A stretch of DNA of 64,000 nt from Pelagophyceae sp. CCMP2097. Its lineage: Eukaryota > Sar > Pelagophyceae. The stretch is from assembly GCA_026770575.1 (NCBI GenBank), contig MU657200.1, forward strand, positions 284,253 through 348,252, in the 5' to 3' direction. The translations under genes and the position numbers were made by a program. A model generated the notes under the pieces. The model made no database searches, was not told where the DNA came from, and saw only the letters and a program-made list of their open reading frames with translations. The stretch's first letter is position 1. Each line of letters begins with the position of its first letter. Below are positions 42,112 through 52,678 of this stretch, in pieces.

Positions 42112-45041
42112 ATGATGATGAAGCCGGTCCACGAGTCGAGCAAGTCGTTCCCCCTGCACGCCGCCCCGACGTCCATCGCCCTCGCCCCGAACCGCCGATG
42201 GCTCCTGTAAGTCGCGTCGACGAGGTGGCGGGTCTTAGAGAGGGCGCGTGACACGGCCGAAGACGCCCCGCCTTTAGGATCGGCTGCGCCGACGGCGCGG
42301 TCATCTACGAGCCGCTGGCCCTGGACCCGCCCGTGGCCGGCGCCGCGCAGGACGAAGTTGGCCGCATCTTCGTGCGTGACGCGCCTCCGACCGCCGCGCG
42401 CTCGGCGCCCCCGGGACCCTTTGCGACGCTCGGTGCCTTGCGCGACCCGACGATATCGTGGCGTAGGCGCGCGGCCTGTGAGATCGCATCGTTTGGGCAT
42501 ATTTCGATTGGTGCCTTGATCTCGCGCGTAGGAACACGTGCCTCCAAGTCTCCGTCGTCGCGGCGGAGGACTCCAGACTCGCTTTCGTACACGCGCGGCG
42601 TCCGGAGACGAGGCGTTGTTGAGGGTGCCTCTTGCGGACGAAATGCATGGGCCGCGCGGCGCTTCACCGCTTCGTTCCAGGCGGGCGCCATGAAGGGCGC
42701 CATCGACGTCCTCGCCTTTGAGTTCGGCGTCGGCGGCGACGTGACGCGCGTGACGAAAAAGTCCGACGCCAAGTGCGTCTCGTCGTCGATGAAATCGCCA
42801 CCCAAGCGTCGAACGTGTCTCCCTCGCAGGATCCGCGGCCTCATGGCGACTGCGCGCGTGGGCGACGGCGAGTACCGCCTCCTCTGCGGGCGCGGCATCA
42901 AGAACGTGCACGTCTGGAAGTACGTCGCATCATGGGAAGTGGCGAAGCGCGCGGACGCTTCCGGCGCGGCCGAGCCCGAGGACCAGTGGTCTTTGCTCTA
43001 CGACCTCGCCACGGCCAACTCGAGCGTCCGCGTCGGCGGCTTCCTCGGCGGCTGCGGCGGCGCGTGCTACGCAAAGTCGGAAGGGCAAAACGTGCGCGTC
43101 TGGGACCTCTCCAACACCAACGACGGCGACGACGGCGACGACGCGCCGCGCTACTCCGACGTCCCCGGCACGCGCGAGGCCCAGGCCCTCGCCACGCTCG
43201 GCGACGGCGATGAACTCTCCGCGGCAAGCGCCCGCGTCCGCAGAAGAACGGCCGCGGACCCGAGAACCTCCGGGGCCTCGACGCCGCCGCTGCGCGGCCC
43301 TCGAGCGCCCGCGTAGGTCTGCGGCGTCTACAACCTGCAGGTCTGCAAGCTTTCCGCGTCCGACGAGCCGCAGCAGCTCTCGATCTTGGAGCCCGGGGCG
43401 ATATCGCTCACTTTGCCGCCCCGCGCCAACGTCGGACGACGAGCCGCGCCGCGCACCATCTCCGTGCGTCGCGGCGAACGCGCGATGCGCCGAAAGCCGA
43501 TCGCCGGCGGGACACGGGACCGATTGGGACCTTTTGCCGATCGCTTCGACGCAGGCTATTTTCTGCGCCCCGCGCGGCGCGACCGTCTGCGCCGTGGCCT
43601 GCTGCGACGGCGCGACGGCGGTCTACGACTCGGAGCGCACGGAGCTGCGCGAGCTCTTCTTCGCCGGCGAGGACGACGGGAGTGAGTCCCTGAGCTTCAG
43701 ATCCACCCTGCAAAGGCCCCGGCCGGGCACGGAACCGTCGCCATCTCACGCTTATCCCCGCAGACGCGCCGCTGGCGTCGGTGTCGGCCGGACCGAGCAC
43801 GAACTGCGTCGCCGTCGCGCGCTTCTCGGGCCTCGCCACGCGGCGGTGTTTGCTCTCACTCGTCGAGTTCGCGAAGAAGGACGTGAAGGACTGCGCCGAC
43901 GGCGCCGCGCCGACGCAGCCGACGCTCACGTCGCACCCCGTGGCGCGGCCGCGCGCGCCGTCGTTCTGCGAGGTCGAGGTGAAGCGACCCGTCGAGGTGA
44001 AGAAACCCAGGCCCGCGCCCGCGCCGCCGGCACCACCCGCCGCCACGCGGCCGCCGGCCGCCGTGACCGCGCCCGCCGTGACCGCGCCCGCCGCGCCGCG
44101 CGTGGCCGCACCCGCTGCGCCGCGGGTGACCGCGCCCGCCGCGCCGCGCGTGGCCGCGCTCGCCGTGCCGCGGTTGGCCGCGCCCACCGCCGCACGGGTG
44201 GCCACGCCACCCGCGCCGCAGATGGCCGCGCCCGCCGCCGCGCCCGCTCCTGCCGCCGCGCCGCCGCCGGCGACTACGCCGACGTTTGCGACGTTTGTGA
44301 AAAAGGCGCTGCCGCCGGCGAGGAAGATCTCCATCGCGGCGCCCCCCATCGCGAAGAAGCCCGCCGTGCTCCCCTTCGCGACGGCGAAGAAGCGGCCGCG
44401 CCTCTCGTGAGGATTCTTGCATCACATTTTTTCGACGGCGACGTGTGCAACGCAGGTCGCTCGCGGTGACGGCGGACAAGCTCACCGACAAGTGCTTTGC
44501 GGACCGCCTCAAGACGCCGCGCTGTGAAGAGCCGGACGCGTTCGCGTACGCAAAGGTCTCGACGGACAAGAAAAGGCGCACGTGGTGCGTCGAACGCGGC
44601 ATAGGGGGAGACGGGGCCTACCCGATGCTCGAAACTAGGTCCGAGGGCGGATCCGTGGACCGCAGCGTGGACCTCGCGGGCGCGATCGCCATGGACACGT
44701 CCGCGGACCCTTCGCTCTTCGACGGCAGCGAGGAGGACATGTCCGTGTCGGACGAGTCGGCGTCCGCGTCATTGGCGCCAGAGTCGCCGAAGTGGAGCTA
44801 CGGCGGCGTAAAGGCCTTTGGCGACCGACGCGCCGAGCCGCGCGCGAAGTCGCTCCTCGCCGTCGCGGCCAAGTGGTCGGGGCTCGTCGACCTCGCCGGC
44901 GCGGTGAACATGCAGGCGCGCTTTGTGCTCCAGCGCCACCTGCGCACCGACGAAGCCACGGGCCGCCGCAAACAGCTCGAGGCCAGCGCCGCAGATGCCC
45001 TCGCGCGATTCAAGGCCGCCAGGGAAGCCCCGCGCGCATGA
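42112..45041 (+). CDS. Long WD40-repeat protein with AAPRV-repeat linker
   Basis: Starts at the ATG run 42112-42120; exon 1 ends at 42206 and a 71-base intron produces RRWLLIGCADGAVIYEP. Blade-like segments recur: LLCGRGIKNVHVWK, SEGQNVRVWDLSN, VYNLQVCKLS, ATVCAVACCDGATAVYDS, TNCVAVARFSG. Intermediate introns are partly uncertain (one likely at 42794-42829, others near 43220-43315 and 43680-43765). From 43965 to 44270 a Pro/Ala linker with repeats of AAPRV or APRVTA runs to a basic KKRPRLS. An intron 44407-44455 (GTGAGG...CGCAG) removes the apparent stop and leads into a 195-residue C-terminal region with SLAVTADKLTDKCFADRL and an acidic Ser stretch. A scaffold role, perhaps nuclear given KKRPRL, is inferred; no specific family fits. 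Confidence 0.6.
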
Positions 45042-45316
45042 GCGCGAACCAGCGCGCCGGCGCCAAGCGTGTCGCCGCTGCGACACAAACTCCCTGCAGG
45101 TCGTCACAGACTGTTAACCAAAGAGGGCCTTTTTACGACTCGTACAGCCCCGGGGGGCTCGTATTCAAATGACCGGTCCCCCTTAGGGTCGGGACTCCAC
45201 CAAGTCTGTACAAAGCCTTGCCCAACGGGAACCAACGATCGCCAAAACAAATTGACACTTTTCGGCGACGTGTGACTCGACTCACGAGCACACGTGCACT
45301 TGTGCGTGCGGTCGTG

Positions 45317-46168
45317 ATGCGCCTGTCCGTGTTACTCGCGCTGCTCGCGCGCGGCGCGGCGTTTTCGGCGCCCGCCGCGCGCGGCCCGCAGCGGACGAAG
45401 GCGCTCCGCGTGGCGCCGTCGGGCATCGACGCTCTGCCGCTGGCGCAGCAGGCCGCAGTCTTCTTCGGCACGTTCGCCGGCCTCGGCGGCGCGACGGCCG
45501 TGTCGACGGCGGCGCTGGAATCCGCGGCGCAAAAGTTCCAAGCCGTGCGGACCTGGAAGAAGACGCTGCCGCTTCTCGGCGCGGTCTACGTCGCCGCGGG
45601 GTTCGCGCACTTCGGCGTCCAAGACGCATTCACATCCATCTACCCGCCGCAAGGTGCGCCCCCTCTGGCCGGACGTGCGACGGAGCGGCGTGGCGTGGCG
45701 CCTGGTCTGGGCCTTCGTCGAGTGCGCCCGGCCGCGGTGCGCGTCGGACGGCGCGTCGACGGCGGCGATGCGCAGGCACGTGGGGGCTGTGGTACCTTCC
45801 TGGGAGCGCCGAATTTCACGTGGCCTGGACGGGCGTCGCCGAGGGCGCCGGCGGCGCCGCGCTCCTCGTCGGCGGCGCGGCGCGCCTCGTGGACGGGGCG
45901 CCCAAGCAACTCAAGGACCTCGCGCCCATCGGCGCGGCCGCGCTCCTCGCGCTCACGTTCGCAGTCACGCCGGCGAACATTTACATGTACACGCACGGTG
46001 CGCCGCCCGAAGCCGCGGCGGCGTTTCAGGGAGCGTCTAGGCGCGATCATGGTCGGCGCGGGGCCGCCGGGCGCGCTCGACGTTTCTTTCCATTACGTCC
46101 GCTTCGCCGCGCAAGTCGTCCTCCTCTCCATCCTCAAGACCATCGCCGACGACAAAGAGCCCTTATAA
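45317..46168 (+). CDS. Plastid-targeted DoxX-like membrane protein
   Basis: Exons 45317-45653, 45776-45997 and 46041-46168, 228 residues. The leader MRLSVLLALLARGAAFSAPAARG is a signal peptide closing with the AFSAP motif, so the protein should enter the complex plastid. Four hydrophobic segments follow; TLPLLGAVYVAAGFAHFG, WYLPGSAEFHVAWTGVAEG, AAALLALTFAVTPANIYMYTHG and the last exon with FHYVRFAAQVVLLSIL match DoxX-like four-helix membrane proteins found widely in algae. Biochemical function is unknown; DoxX relatives act in redox or thiol metabolism. The stop codon abuts that of the PhyH gene on the other strand. Confidence 0.7.
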   Translation: MRLSVLLALLARGAAFSAPAARGPQRTKALRVAPSGIDALPLAQQAAVFFGTFAGLGGATAVSTAALESAAQKFQAVRTWKKTLPLLGAVYVAAGFAHFGVQDAFTSIYPPQGAPPLAGRATERRGVAPGLGLRRVRPAAVRVGRRVDGGDAQARGGCGTFLGAPNFTWPGRASPRAPAAPRSSSAARRASWTGRPSNSRTSRPSARPRSSRSRSQSRRRTFTCTRTVRRPKPRRRFRERLGAIMVGAGPPGALDVSFHYVRFAAQVVLLSILKTIADDKEPL

Positions 46169-47242
46169 CGAATCGTGCGGCGCCCGGAGGTCTGATAGCG
46201 TCAGGGATTCGGCTCGCCGGTACTGCGGCCGGAGGGATCGATACTCGTCAGTTCGGGGCGCGTCGCCGCGGCGGAAGGTAAAGTAGAACAAGACGCGCGG
46301 GCCGCCGTCGTTGCGCGTGCCGCAGTGCAGCGTCCGCGAGTCGAAGATCGAAGCGTCGCCGGCGCGGAGCGTGGCCGTGCGCGTCGCCGCTTCTCGGAGC
46401 AAGCTGTCTTTGACCTCGGCGCCACCGTAGAAGGCGGCGTGCGCGGCCTCGACGTGGGTGCCCGGCAGGAAGAGCGTCGGCCCGAGCTTCGCGTCGACGT
46501 CTTGCAGCGCGACGAAGACCGTAAACGTCAACGGGACTTCAGACCAGGAAACGTCCGGGTGCGCGACTTGGCGCGGCGCGCCCTTGTCCGAGATTAAAGC
46601 CGCGCACTCGTAAAGCATCGCGCCGGCGCCGACGACGGAGTCTAAAGAATCGCCAAGTGTAGTGCCGTGCGCCAGCAGTTCGCGCAGCGCACTTAGAACG
46701 ACGTCGCCGCCGGGGCCGTCGAGCGGCAGGAGCAGGTCGCAGCGATTCAAGCGCACCAGCACGCGCTCTGAGAAGCGCCGCCCGAGAGGCTCGCCCGCGC
46801 CGACGGCCGCCGCCGCATCCTGCCGCTCCGCGATGCAAAAGTCGCGGAGCCGCAGAGCGGAACCCTTGGACAGCGCGCTGTCGACGCGCGCCACACCGTC
46901 GGCTGCGAGCGCCACGGCGACTCCGTCGGGCGGCGGCGCGAGTGGCGCGTGCCGGCCGCCCGGGAGGCCGAGCGCGCGCGCGACGGCCGCGAATGGCGGC
47001 GGCGCCATAAGCGCGGCCTCGAACTCGCCGCGCCGGACGACGTCGCGCTCCAGCTCCGCCTGCAGCCACAGCCGCGCCTCGGGCGGCATCGCCGCGAGCT
47101 GCGCGTCCATGTCCGCCTCCATCGCAGCCGCTTCCGCCGCTGCTTCCGTGGCCGCCGCCGGTCGCGGCCCGCGGGGCCTCCCGGGCGCGCCGCGCAGCGC
47201 AGCGGCGACGGCGGCCAGCGCGGCCCACCAGCGGCAGCCCAT
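46163..47242 (-). CDS. PhyH-type Fe(II)/2-oxoglutarate dioxygenase
   Basis: One exon from the ATG at 47242 (359 residues); an upstream in-frame ATG at 47359 would add 39 residues. The start GCRWWAALAAVAAALRGAPG is hydrophobic and may be a leader. The metal ligands of the phytanoyl-CoA dioxygenase family can be seen: His and Asp in VAHPDVSWSEVPLTF, and the distal His in SIFDSRTLHCGTRNDG, with the 2-oxoglutarate Arg in GGPRVLFYFTFRRG. FVALQDVDAKLGPTLFLPGTH is the usual loop between them. The first 130 residues are Ala-rich and helical and probably not catalytic. Such enzymes hydroxylate lipids, small metabolites or halogenate in some bacteria; the substrate is not predictable. Its stop codon (46163-46165) abuts the stop of the plus-strand gene. 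Confidence 0.78.
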   Translation of the reverse strand: MGCRWWAALAAVAAALRGAPGRPRGPRPAAATEAAAEAAAMEADMDAQLAAMPPEARLWLQAELERDVVRRGEFEAALMAPPPFAAVARALGLPGGRHAPLAPPPDGVAVALAADGVARVDSALSKGSALRLRDFCIAERQDAAAAVGAGEPLGRRFSERVLVRLNRCDLLLPLDGPGGDVVLSALRELLAHGTTLGDSLDSVVGAGAMLYECAALISDKGAPRQVAHPDVSWSEVPLTFTVFVALQDVDAKLGPTLFLPGTHVEAAHAAFYGGAEVKDSLLREAATRTATLRAGDASIFDSRTLHCGTRNDGGPRVLFYFTFRRGDAPRTDEYRSLRPQYRRAESLTLSDLRAPHDSL

Positions 47243-47531
47243 CGCGGTGCGCCGAGACCTGAGCGCCGCGACGTCGGCCAATGCGCGGTCGCTGCGGGAC
47301 GAACTGCACTTCGCTAAAAAGCTACCTCTTTCAGCGAAGCTTGGCCACATTGAGTCCATCGGAGCGGGTCCGACAAGGTGCGACGAGCGCGGGGTCTAGG
47401 GGTGTCACAGGCTCGCGCGGTCGCAATCCTCGCCTTACGACAAGGCAAATTGTGCCCGTGTATCTTTGTTCACCGAGGACTGTAGGCGGCGGCCGCGGCG
47501 CCGACAAACGGCGCGTTCAACGGTTCTGGCC

Positions 47532-48593
47532 ATGGCCGCCGTCAATTCGCGCGGCGCCGCGGCGGTCCTCGCGGTGTTCCAGCAGAGCGACCTGCTTACG
47601 ATCATCCTGCGCCTGGCCGCATCCCCGAACGGCGTCCTCGCGACGAAGCGAGCCGACGCGTCGGCCGTGGTGCTGGCCGTGCGCAAGCTAATCTGGCAGG
47701 ACCGGATCCTCAAGGGCGCGGCGTTCCTCAAGGGCCACACCGACGGCGTCTGGAGCTGCGTCTTCTCACGCGATGGCAAGCGCATCGGGACGTCGAGCAG
47801 AGACAAGACGGCGCGGCTCTGGGACGCCGAGACGGGCGCGCTGCAGACGACGCGTCGGGGCCACACCGACTGGGTATTTATCTGCGCGTTCTCGCCCGAC
47901 GGTAAGCGCATCATGACGGCGAGCAGCGATGGGACGGCGCGGCTGTGGGACGCCGAGACGGGCGTGCTGCTGACGACGCTCGTCGGGCACACAGACGTCG
48001 TCATGAACTGCGCGTTCTCGCCCGACGGCAGGCGCATCGTGACGGGGAGCTGCGACGGCACGGCGCGGCTCTGGGACGCCGCGACGGGCGCGCTCCGAAT
48101 GACGCTCGTGGGCCACAACGACTACGTCCACAGCTGCGCGGTCTCCCCCGATGGCACGCGCGTCATGACGGCGAGCGACGACTGGACGGCGCGGCTCTGG
48201 GATGCCGAGACGGGCGCGCTGCAGACCACGCTCGAGGGACACACTGGCTTCGTCGTGAGCTGCGCGTTCTCGCCCGACGGCCAGCGCGTCGTCACGGCGA
48301 GCTGGGACATGACGACGCGGCTCTGGGACGCCAAGACGAGCGCGCTGTTAAAGACGCTCGAGGGGCACACCAACTTTGTCCAAAGCTGCGCGTTCTCGCC
48401 CGACGGCGAGCGCGTCGTGACAGCGAGCTGGGACAAGACGGCGCGGCTCTGGGACGCCAAGACGGGCGCGCTGCAGAACACGCTCGAGGGGCACACCGAC
48501 TACGTCCACAGCTGCGCGTTCTCGCCCGACGGCCGGCGCGTCGTCACGGCGAGCAAGGACGGGACGGCACGGCTCTGGAACGCTGCACTCTAA
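47532..48593 (+). CDS. WD40-repeat protein of the local family (copy B), seven blades
   Basis: One exon, 353 residues. The head (AAVLAVFQQSDLLTIILRLAASPNG...RKLIWQDRILKGAAFLKG) is shared with copies A and C. Seven blades of 42 residues follow, each built on GHTDxVxxCAFSPDGxR, TASxDxTARLWDAETGAL. At DNA level the blades are close to identical in places, for example GACGGCGCGGCTCTGGGACG recurs in most. A seven-blade propeller is expected, binding protein partners. The head is about 65 residues, Leu-rich and helical, resembling an F-box in size and position, which would suggest a ubiquitin-ligase adaptor; this is inference. It is intronless, unlike most neighbours, which together with the family spread suggests copy by duplication or retroposition. 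Confidence 0.8.
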   Translation: MAAVNSRGAAAVLAVFQQSDLLTIILRLAASPNGVLATKRADASAVVLAVRKLIWQDRILKGAAFLKGHTDGVWSCVFSRDGKRIGTSSRDKTARLWDAETGALQTTRRGHTDWVFICAFSPDGKRIMTASSDGTARLWDAETGVLLTTLVGHTDVVMNCAFSPDGRRIVTGSCDGTARLWDAATGALRMTLVGHNDYVHSCAVSPDGTRVMTASDDWTARLWDAETGALQTTLEGHTGFVVSCAFSPDGQRVVTASWDMTTRLWDAKTSALLKTLEGHTNFVQSCAFSPDGERVVTASWDKTARLWDAKTGALQNTLEGHTDYVHSCAFSPDGRRVVTASKDGTARLWNAAL

Positions 48594-48941
48594 TAATGCA
48601 GCGAATGCCGACTCTCCGACTATAGGGCGGGAGTCTATAGGGGAGTACCCTTTTGAGCCCGCGCACTGACGAAGAGAGGCTCGTCGCTCTAATCGATGCG
48701 CGCGACGTCTCCCGCGACTTACATTAAAAATACCTCGACGTCGCGGGCCCGAAAAAATCATGCGCCACACGACCGGGCGCGCCGTCCCGTGCCCGCCCCT
48801 GTGCGCCATTCTCCGCGCGCCGACGCGCAGGGGAACTATAAAATATAATCCTTTTACAATAGAAACGCGAAACTTTAGGACATGATACGGGCGCTTCGCC
48901 GCTTCGGCCGGGCGACGGCCGGGGCCGCTTCGGCGGCGCGT
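48594..48941. other. Intergenic region
   Basis: 348 bases between convergent genes (copy B and centrin). Moderately AT-rich, with an A/T run near 48835-48860. Contains no ORF or RNA gene that I can support. Confidence 0.5.
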
Positions 48942-49430
48942 TTACGTGAACGTCTTCTTGGTCATGATGCCGTAGAATTCGTCGTTGGAAATCTCGCCGT
49001 CCGCGTCCGTGTCCGCGCGCTCGATCATCTCCATGAGCTCGGCGTCGGACATGGTCTCGCCGAGCTCCTTGGCGACGCGCTTGAGGTTGCGCAGCGTGAT
49101 CTTGCCCGTCTGGTCGTCGTCGAAGAGGTTGAACACCTTTTGGATGTCCTCGCGCGTGTCCTTGTCAGACATCTTGGCCGTCATCATGTCGAGGAACTCC
49201 TCGAAGTCAATCGACCCGGAGTTGTCCTTGTCGATGTCCCCGATCATCTGGTAGATCGTCTGGTTCTTCGCCTCGAACCCGAGCGACTGCATCGCCGCCT
49301 TGAGCTCCTTGGGGTCGATCGTGCCCGAGCCGTCCGTGTCGAAGAGGTTGAACGCCTCGCGGATCTCCTCGATCTCCTCCTCGGACAGGCCCGGGCGCTC
49401 GTACGTCTTCGTGGGGCGCTTGGGGGCCAT
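48942..49430 (-). CDS. Centrin (EF-hand calcium-binding protein)
   Basis: One exon, 162 residues, from the ATG at 49430. Four EF-hands are in register: [42 protein letters not shown] and [14 protein letters not shown]. The second helix context ([19 protein letters not shown]) and the end (GIMTKKTF) are centrin and not calmodulin features. In loop 3 the sequence DDDQTGKIT lacks the usual acidic last ligand, as in many centrins, so this site may be weak. Centrins sit in basal bodies and centrioles, so a flagellate stage or a basal body-like structure is implied, as well as roles in nuclear pores or DNA repair. A basic N-terminus ([14 protein letters not shown]) precedes hand 1. Confidence 0.95.
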   Translation of the reverse strand: MAPKRPTKTYERPGLSEEEIEEIREAFNLFDTDGSGTIDPKELKAAMQSLGFEAKNQTIYQMIGDIDKDNSGSIDFEEFLDMMTAKMSDKDTREDIQKVFNLFDDDQTGKITLRNLKRVAKELGETMSDAELMEMIERADTDADGEISNDEFYGIMTKKTFT

Positions 49431-49704
49431 GATGAGCGAGTTTGAAAAAGCTGGTGGAGCGGGTTTATGAAGCGCGTTCACGCGTTGCGTATTTTTCTTA
49501 AAATTGCGCGAGAATCGAAAACGAATTCGCTACAATTGCAAGTGTACCGAAATTAACAATCAATTGCGGAAACTGCCGAAGGGGTTTTAGCAGCCTCATT
49601 TGAGTGCATAATTGAAGAAGAAGGGCACCGGAATTTTCCGTCTCGTCAAAAATCAAACGCCGGAAATCTCCTCAACTACGCCGCAACCCGACGGCGAGGA
49701 TAGC

Positions 49705-50799
49705 ATGCAGGTCGCCGACAGAGCCTCGCGCCGCGTCGAGTCGCGACGAGGCGCCGGTGCTGCGGCGGTCCTTGAGGTGTTCCAGCAGGGCGACCTGCTC
49801 AGCATCGCGCTGCGGTTCGCCGCATCACCCAACGGCCTCCTCGTGACGAAGCGCGTCGCGCGCGACGCGCGAGCCGCGGCGCCGGTCCTGCGCAAGCTCA
49901 TCTGGTACGACCGCATCCTCAAGGGCACCGCTTTGCTCAAGGGGCACACCGGCTACGTCCTCGGCTGCGCGCTCTCGCCCGACGGTAGGCGCATCGTGAC
50001 GGCGAGCTACGACAACACGGCGCAGATCTGGGACGCCGAGACGGGCGCGCTGCTGCTGACACTCAAGGGACACACCGACTGGGTCCACAGCTGCGCGTTC
50101 TCGTCCGACGGCAAGCGCGTCGTGACGTCAAGCAAAGACAAGACGGCGCGGCTGTGGGACGCCGAGACGGGCGCGCTGCTGCTTACGATCGAGGGGCACA
50201 ACGACTGGGTTATGTGCGCCGCCTTCTCCCCCGACGGCACGCACGTCGCGACGTCGAGCTGCGACGAGACAGCGCGGCTGTGGGACGCCGAGACGGGCGC
50301 CCTGAAGAAAACGTGCGTGCAATCCGGCTGGGTCTGGTGCTGCGCGTTCTCCCCCAACGGCACACGCGTCGTGACGGCGTGCGAGGACAAGACGGCGAAG
50401 ATCTGGGACCTCGCCACGTGCGCGCTGCTGACGACGCTTAGTGGGCACACCGACTGCATCTGGAGCTGCGCGTTCTCGCCCAACGGCGAGCGCATCGTGA
50501 CGGCGAGCTTCGACAAGACGGCGCGGCTGTGGGACGCCGAGACGGGCGCGCTGCAGGCGACGCTTCGGGGCCACACTGGCATCGTCTACGGCTGCGCCTT
50601 CTCTCCCGACGGCACGCGGATCGTGACGGCGAGCGAGGACGCGACGGCGCGGATCTGGGACGCGGAGACGGGCGCGCTGCAGAAAACGCTCGAGGAGCAC
50701 ACGGGCGGCGTCACGAGCTGCGCGTTCTCGCCCGACGGCGAGCGCGTCGTGACGGCGAGCAGGGACGGGACGGCGCGGCTCTGGAATGTAACATTCTAA
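49705..50799 (+). CDS. WD40-repeat protein of the local family (copy C), seven blades
   Basis: One exon, 364 residues from the ATG at 49705. The head AAVLEVFQQGDLLSIALRFAAS and KLIWYDRILKGTALLKG matches copies A and B. Seven blades follow, the fourth altered (CVQSGWVWCCAFSPNG lacks the usual GH) and the fifth beginning with LSGHTDCIWSCAFS. Repeats are near-identical at DNA level within the gene. The promoter region shared with divergent centrin is only about 270 bases. Function as for copy B: a propeller on a short helical, possibly F-box-like, head. Confidence 0.8.
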   Translation: MQVADRASRRVESRRGAGAAAVLEVFQQGDLLSIALRFAASPNGLLVTKRVARDARAAAPVLRKLIWYDRILKGTALLKGHTGYVLGCALSPDGRRIVTASYDNTAQIWDAETGALLLTLKGHTDWVHSCAFSSDGKRVVTSSKDKTARLWDAETGALLLTIEGHNDWVMCAAFSPDGTHVATSSCDETARLWDAETGALKKTCVQSGWVWCCAFSPNGTRVVTACEDKTAKIWDLATCALLTTLSGHTDCIWSCAFSPNGERIVTASFDKTARLWDAETGALQATLRGHTGIVYGCAFSPDGTRIVTASEDATARIWDAETGALQKTLEEHTGGVTSCAFSPDGERVVTASRDGTARLWNVTF

Positions 50800-51040
50800 T
50801 GTAACACTCTGCTCTCACACCGACTGGGTTTCAGCTGCGCGTTCCCGCCCGAAGGCACGGATTCGGACTCCGGGTTCGGCGGGGCCGCGAGCCGACCCTC
50901 GCACTCTCGTGTGGCCGATCAATAAGTTTTGAATCCTTGACAAGTCACAGCCTCATCTACCGCGAAGGTTGTGGCGTGGCTCTCTAGGGACGAGTGTTCG
51001 ACGGCCCTAGCGGGTGTCCGTTCGTTGAAGGGGGAGAAGC

Positions 51041-52140
51041 TTAAAAATCATTTTGGAGGATGCGGACGAGCATGCGGCGTTGGTCGCGCGCGGCGAGGAA
51101 ATGCTCGTGGCCCGCGGGTCCGTCCGCCGCGGCCCGCCGCGCCGGCCGGCCCGGCGTCCGCGCGGCGCCGATAGTGTCCGTCTGGTCGTGGCACGCGATG
51201 AGCGGCTTTAGAGTGACTTCGTCGGGGCGCCGATTCGGAGTCGGGCCGTCGCGCAGCGGCGCGAGGCGCGCCGCGGCGCGCGTCCGCCCGCCGCGCGGCG
51301 CGCGCCGCCGCGGCGCGCGCTCCGCGGCGCGCTCCGCCGGCAGCTCGTCGGCGAACGACGCCGCGCGGCGCGGCGGGTCGTCGCCGCTCATCGGGGCGAG
51401 GCGCCGCGCCGGCTGCGCCTCGGGCGCCCGGCGCCGGCCCCCCTCGGACGGTACCTGTGGCGGCGTCGGGCTCCGCAGGTGGCGCTCGCGCGACGACGAC
51501 GTCTGCAGCGCCGCGCCGGGCCGCTCGATGCGCGGCAGCCTGTGGAGTCACGAGTCAAACGGGTGCCGGTGGCGCAGCGGCATGCGCACGGTTCTTCGCG
51601 GCCGAGCGGCGCCTGCGCGCGCGCCGCCGCCGGACCCTTCTTGATCCTACAACGGCGCCCGTCGACGGATCGTCGAAGCCCCAAACGCGGCGCCTCGACT
51701 GACGGAGCGAGTGGCGCGTCCTCGGGCTCGTCCCAGCGCCACCACTGCTCCTCGCTCGGCTGCTTGCGCCGCGCCGGCCGCCGGCCGTGCGTCGGCAGGG
51801 GGTTGTGCGTCGAGTAGGCCAGCGGCGGCATCTGCGCGGCGGGCGTCGCGGCGGGCGATGGTAAACGAACCGGAGACGCGCGCGCCAAAGACGTTTGCGC
51901 CGTCGGGCGCGCGTTCGCAAGACTGACCAGCTGCGGCGACGCCTCGCCCGTGTGCGCCGGCGTTTCGGCGGTCGGCGACGCGCCGCCGCGGCGCGGGCTC
52001 GGCTTGGCCCTGCTCGGGAAGTGCGGGTCTTCGACCGCGGGCCCCCTCGCCACCCAGGCGGGCGTCGTCAGCGGCTGCGCGTTGCCGATGGTCAGGCCCA
52101 TGCGCAGCTTCGGGTCCCGCGGCGGCGGCGGCTGCATCAT
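51041..52140 (-). CDS. Unrecognised, mostly disordered Arg/Pro-rich protein
   Basis: Exons 51590-52140 and 51041-51539 on the minus strand join to 349 residues (phase 2 at GTGCGC...CACAG). The N-terminus MMQPPPPRDPKLRMGLTIG is followed by SPT- and PAR-rich linkers with motifs such as TTPAWVARG and EEQWWRWDEPED. The middle is Arg-rich. The C-terminal 60 residues are less biased: EVTLKPLIACHDQTDTIGA...HEHFLAARDQRRMLVRILQ, perhaps a small folded or helical segment. I see no domain. Composition suggests a regulatory or cytoskeletal linker protein; this is inference. Conservation of the C-terminal segment would be the test that the model is right. Confidence 0.5.
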
Positions 52141-52678
52141 ATCGCGCGCGCCGCGGCCGTCTCTGATTGTCTCAGCCAACGACCGAGCACTTCGACGGCG
52201 GCTGCAAGGCACAGGGAGCCGCGCGGGTTGAGGCCGCTGCCTCTGAGCGGCCACGGGGCAACTCGAGAGACCGACGCGCCGGGACTCTCTGCCCGCGTCC
52301 TTCGCGCGCGCCCTTCAGCGGCTTTCTCGGAACGACTCGGAACTCGTCTCGTCTGTTGCAAAATGCAAATGCGACTTTTTGGAGAAGCTTCCGACCCGAG
52401 TCGAGGTGAGTGATCGAACGAGGCCTTGACCGAAGTATCTGGTGCCCAAACCACTGCGAGGTACCTGCCTCGCCACGCCTATCTTCGTGAAGGCTTGGCG
52501 GGCATTCCCTTTGGGGCCAGCCCCACCCAGGGTGGATCTTAAGCCAGCAATGCTCTTTGTCGTGGCAGCCCGCTCCGGCTCGCGCGGTCGACGGCCGCGC
52601 GGCTGACTCGTCTGCGGCCCGCGGCGCTGCTCGATCCGATGCCGGCGCGTACGGCGCCTGCTGTCCGCCGCTCCGGGC
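52141..52678. other. Intergenic region
   Basis: 538 bases between the promoter of the disordered protein and the 3' end of the M20 gene. GC-rich at the left, balanced at the right; the phrase GCAAAATGCAAATGCG at about 52359 is a minor direct repeat. No gene. Confidence 0.45.

Noticed and set aside
44407..44410. A stop codon ending the WD40 protein at KKRPRLS
   Set aside because: The TGA is within a good donor (GTGAGG), and the intron to 44455 continues the frame for nearly 200 residues that otherwise lack an ATG.
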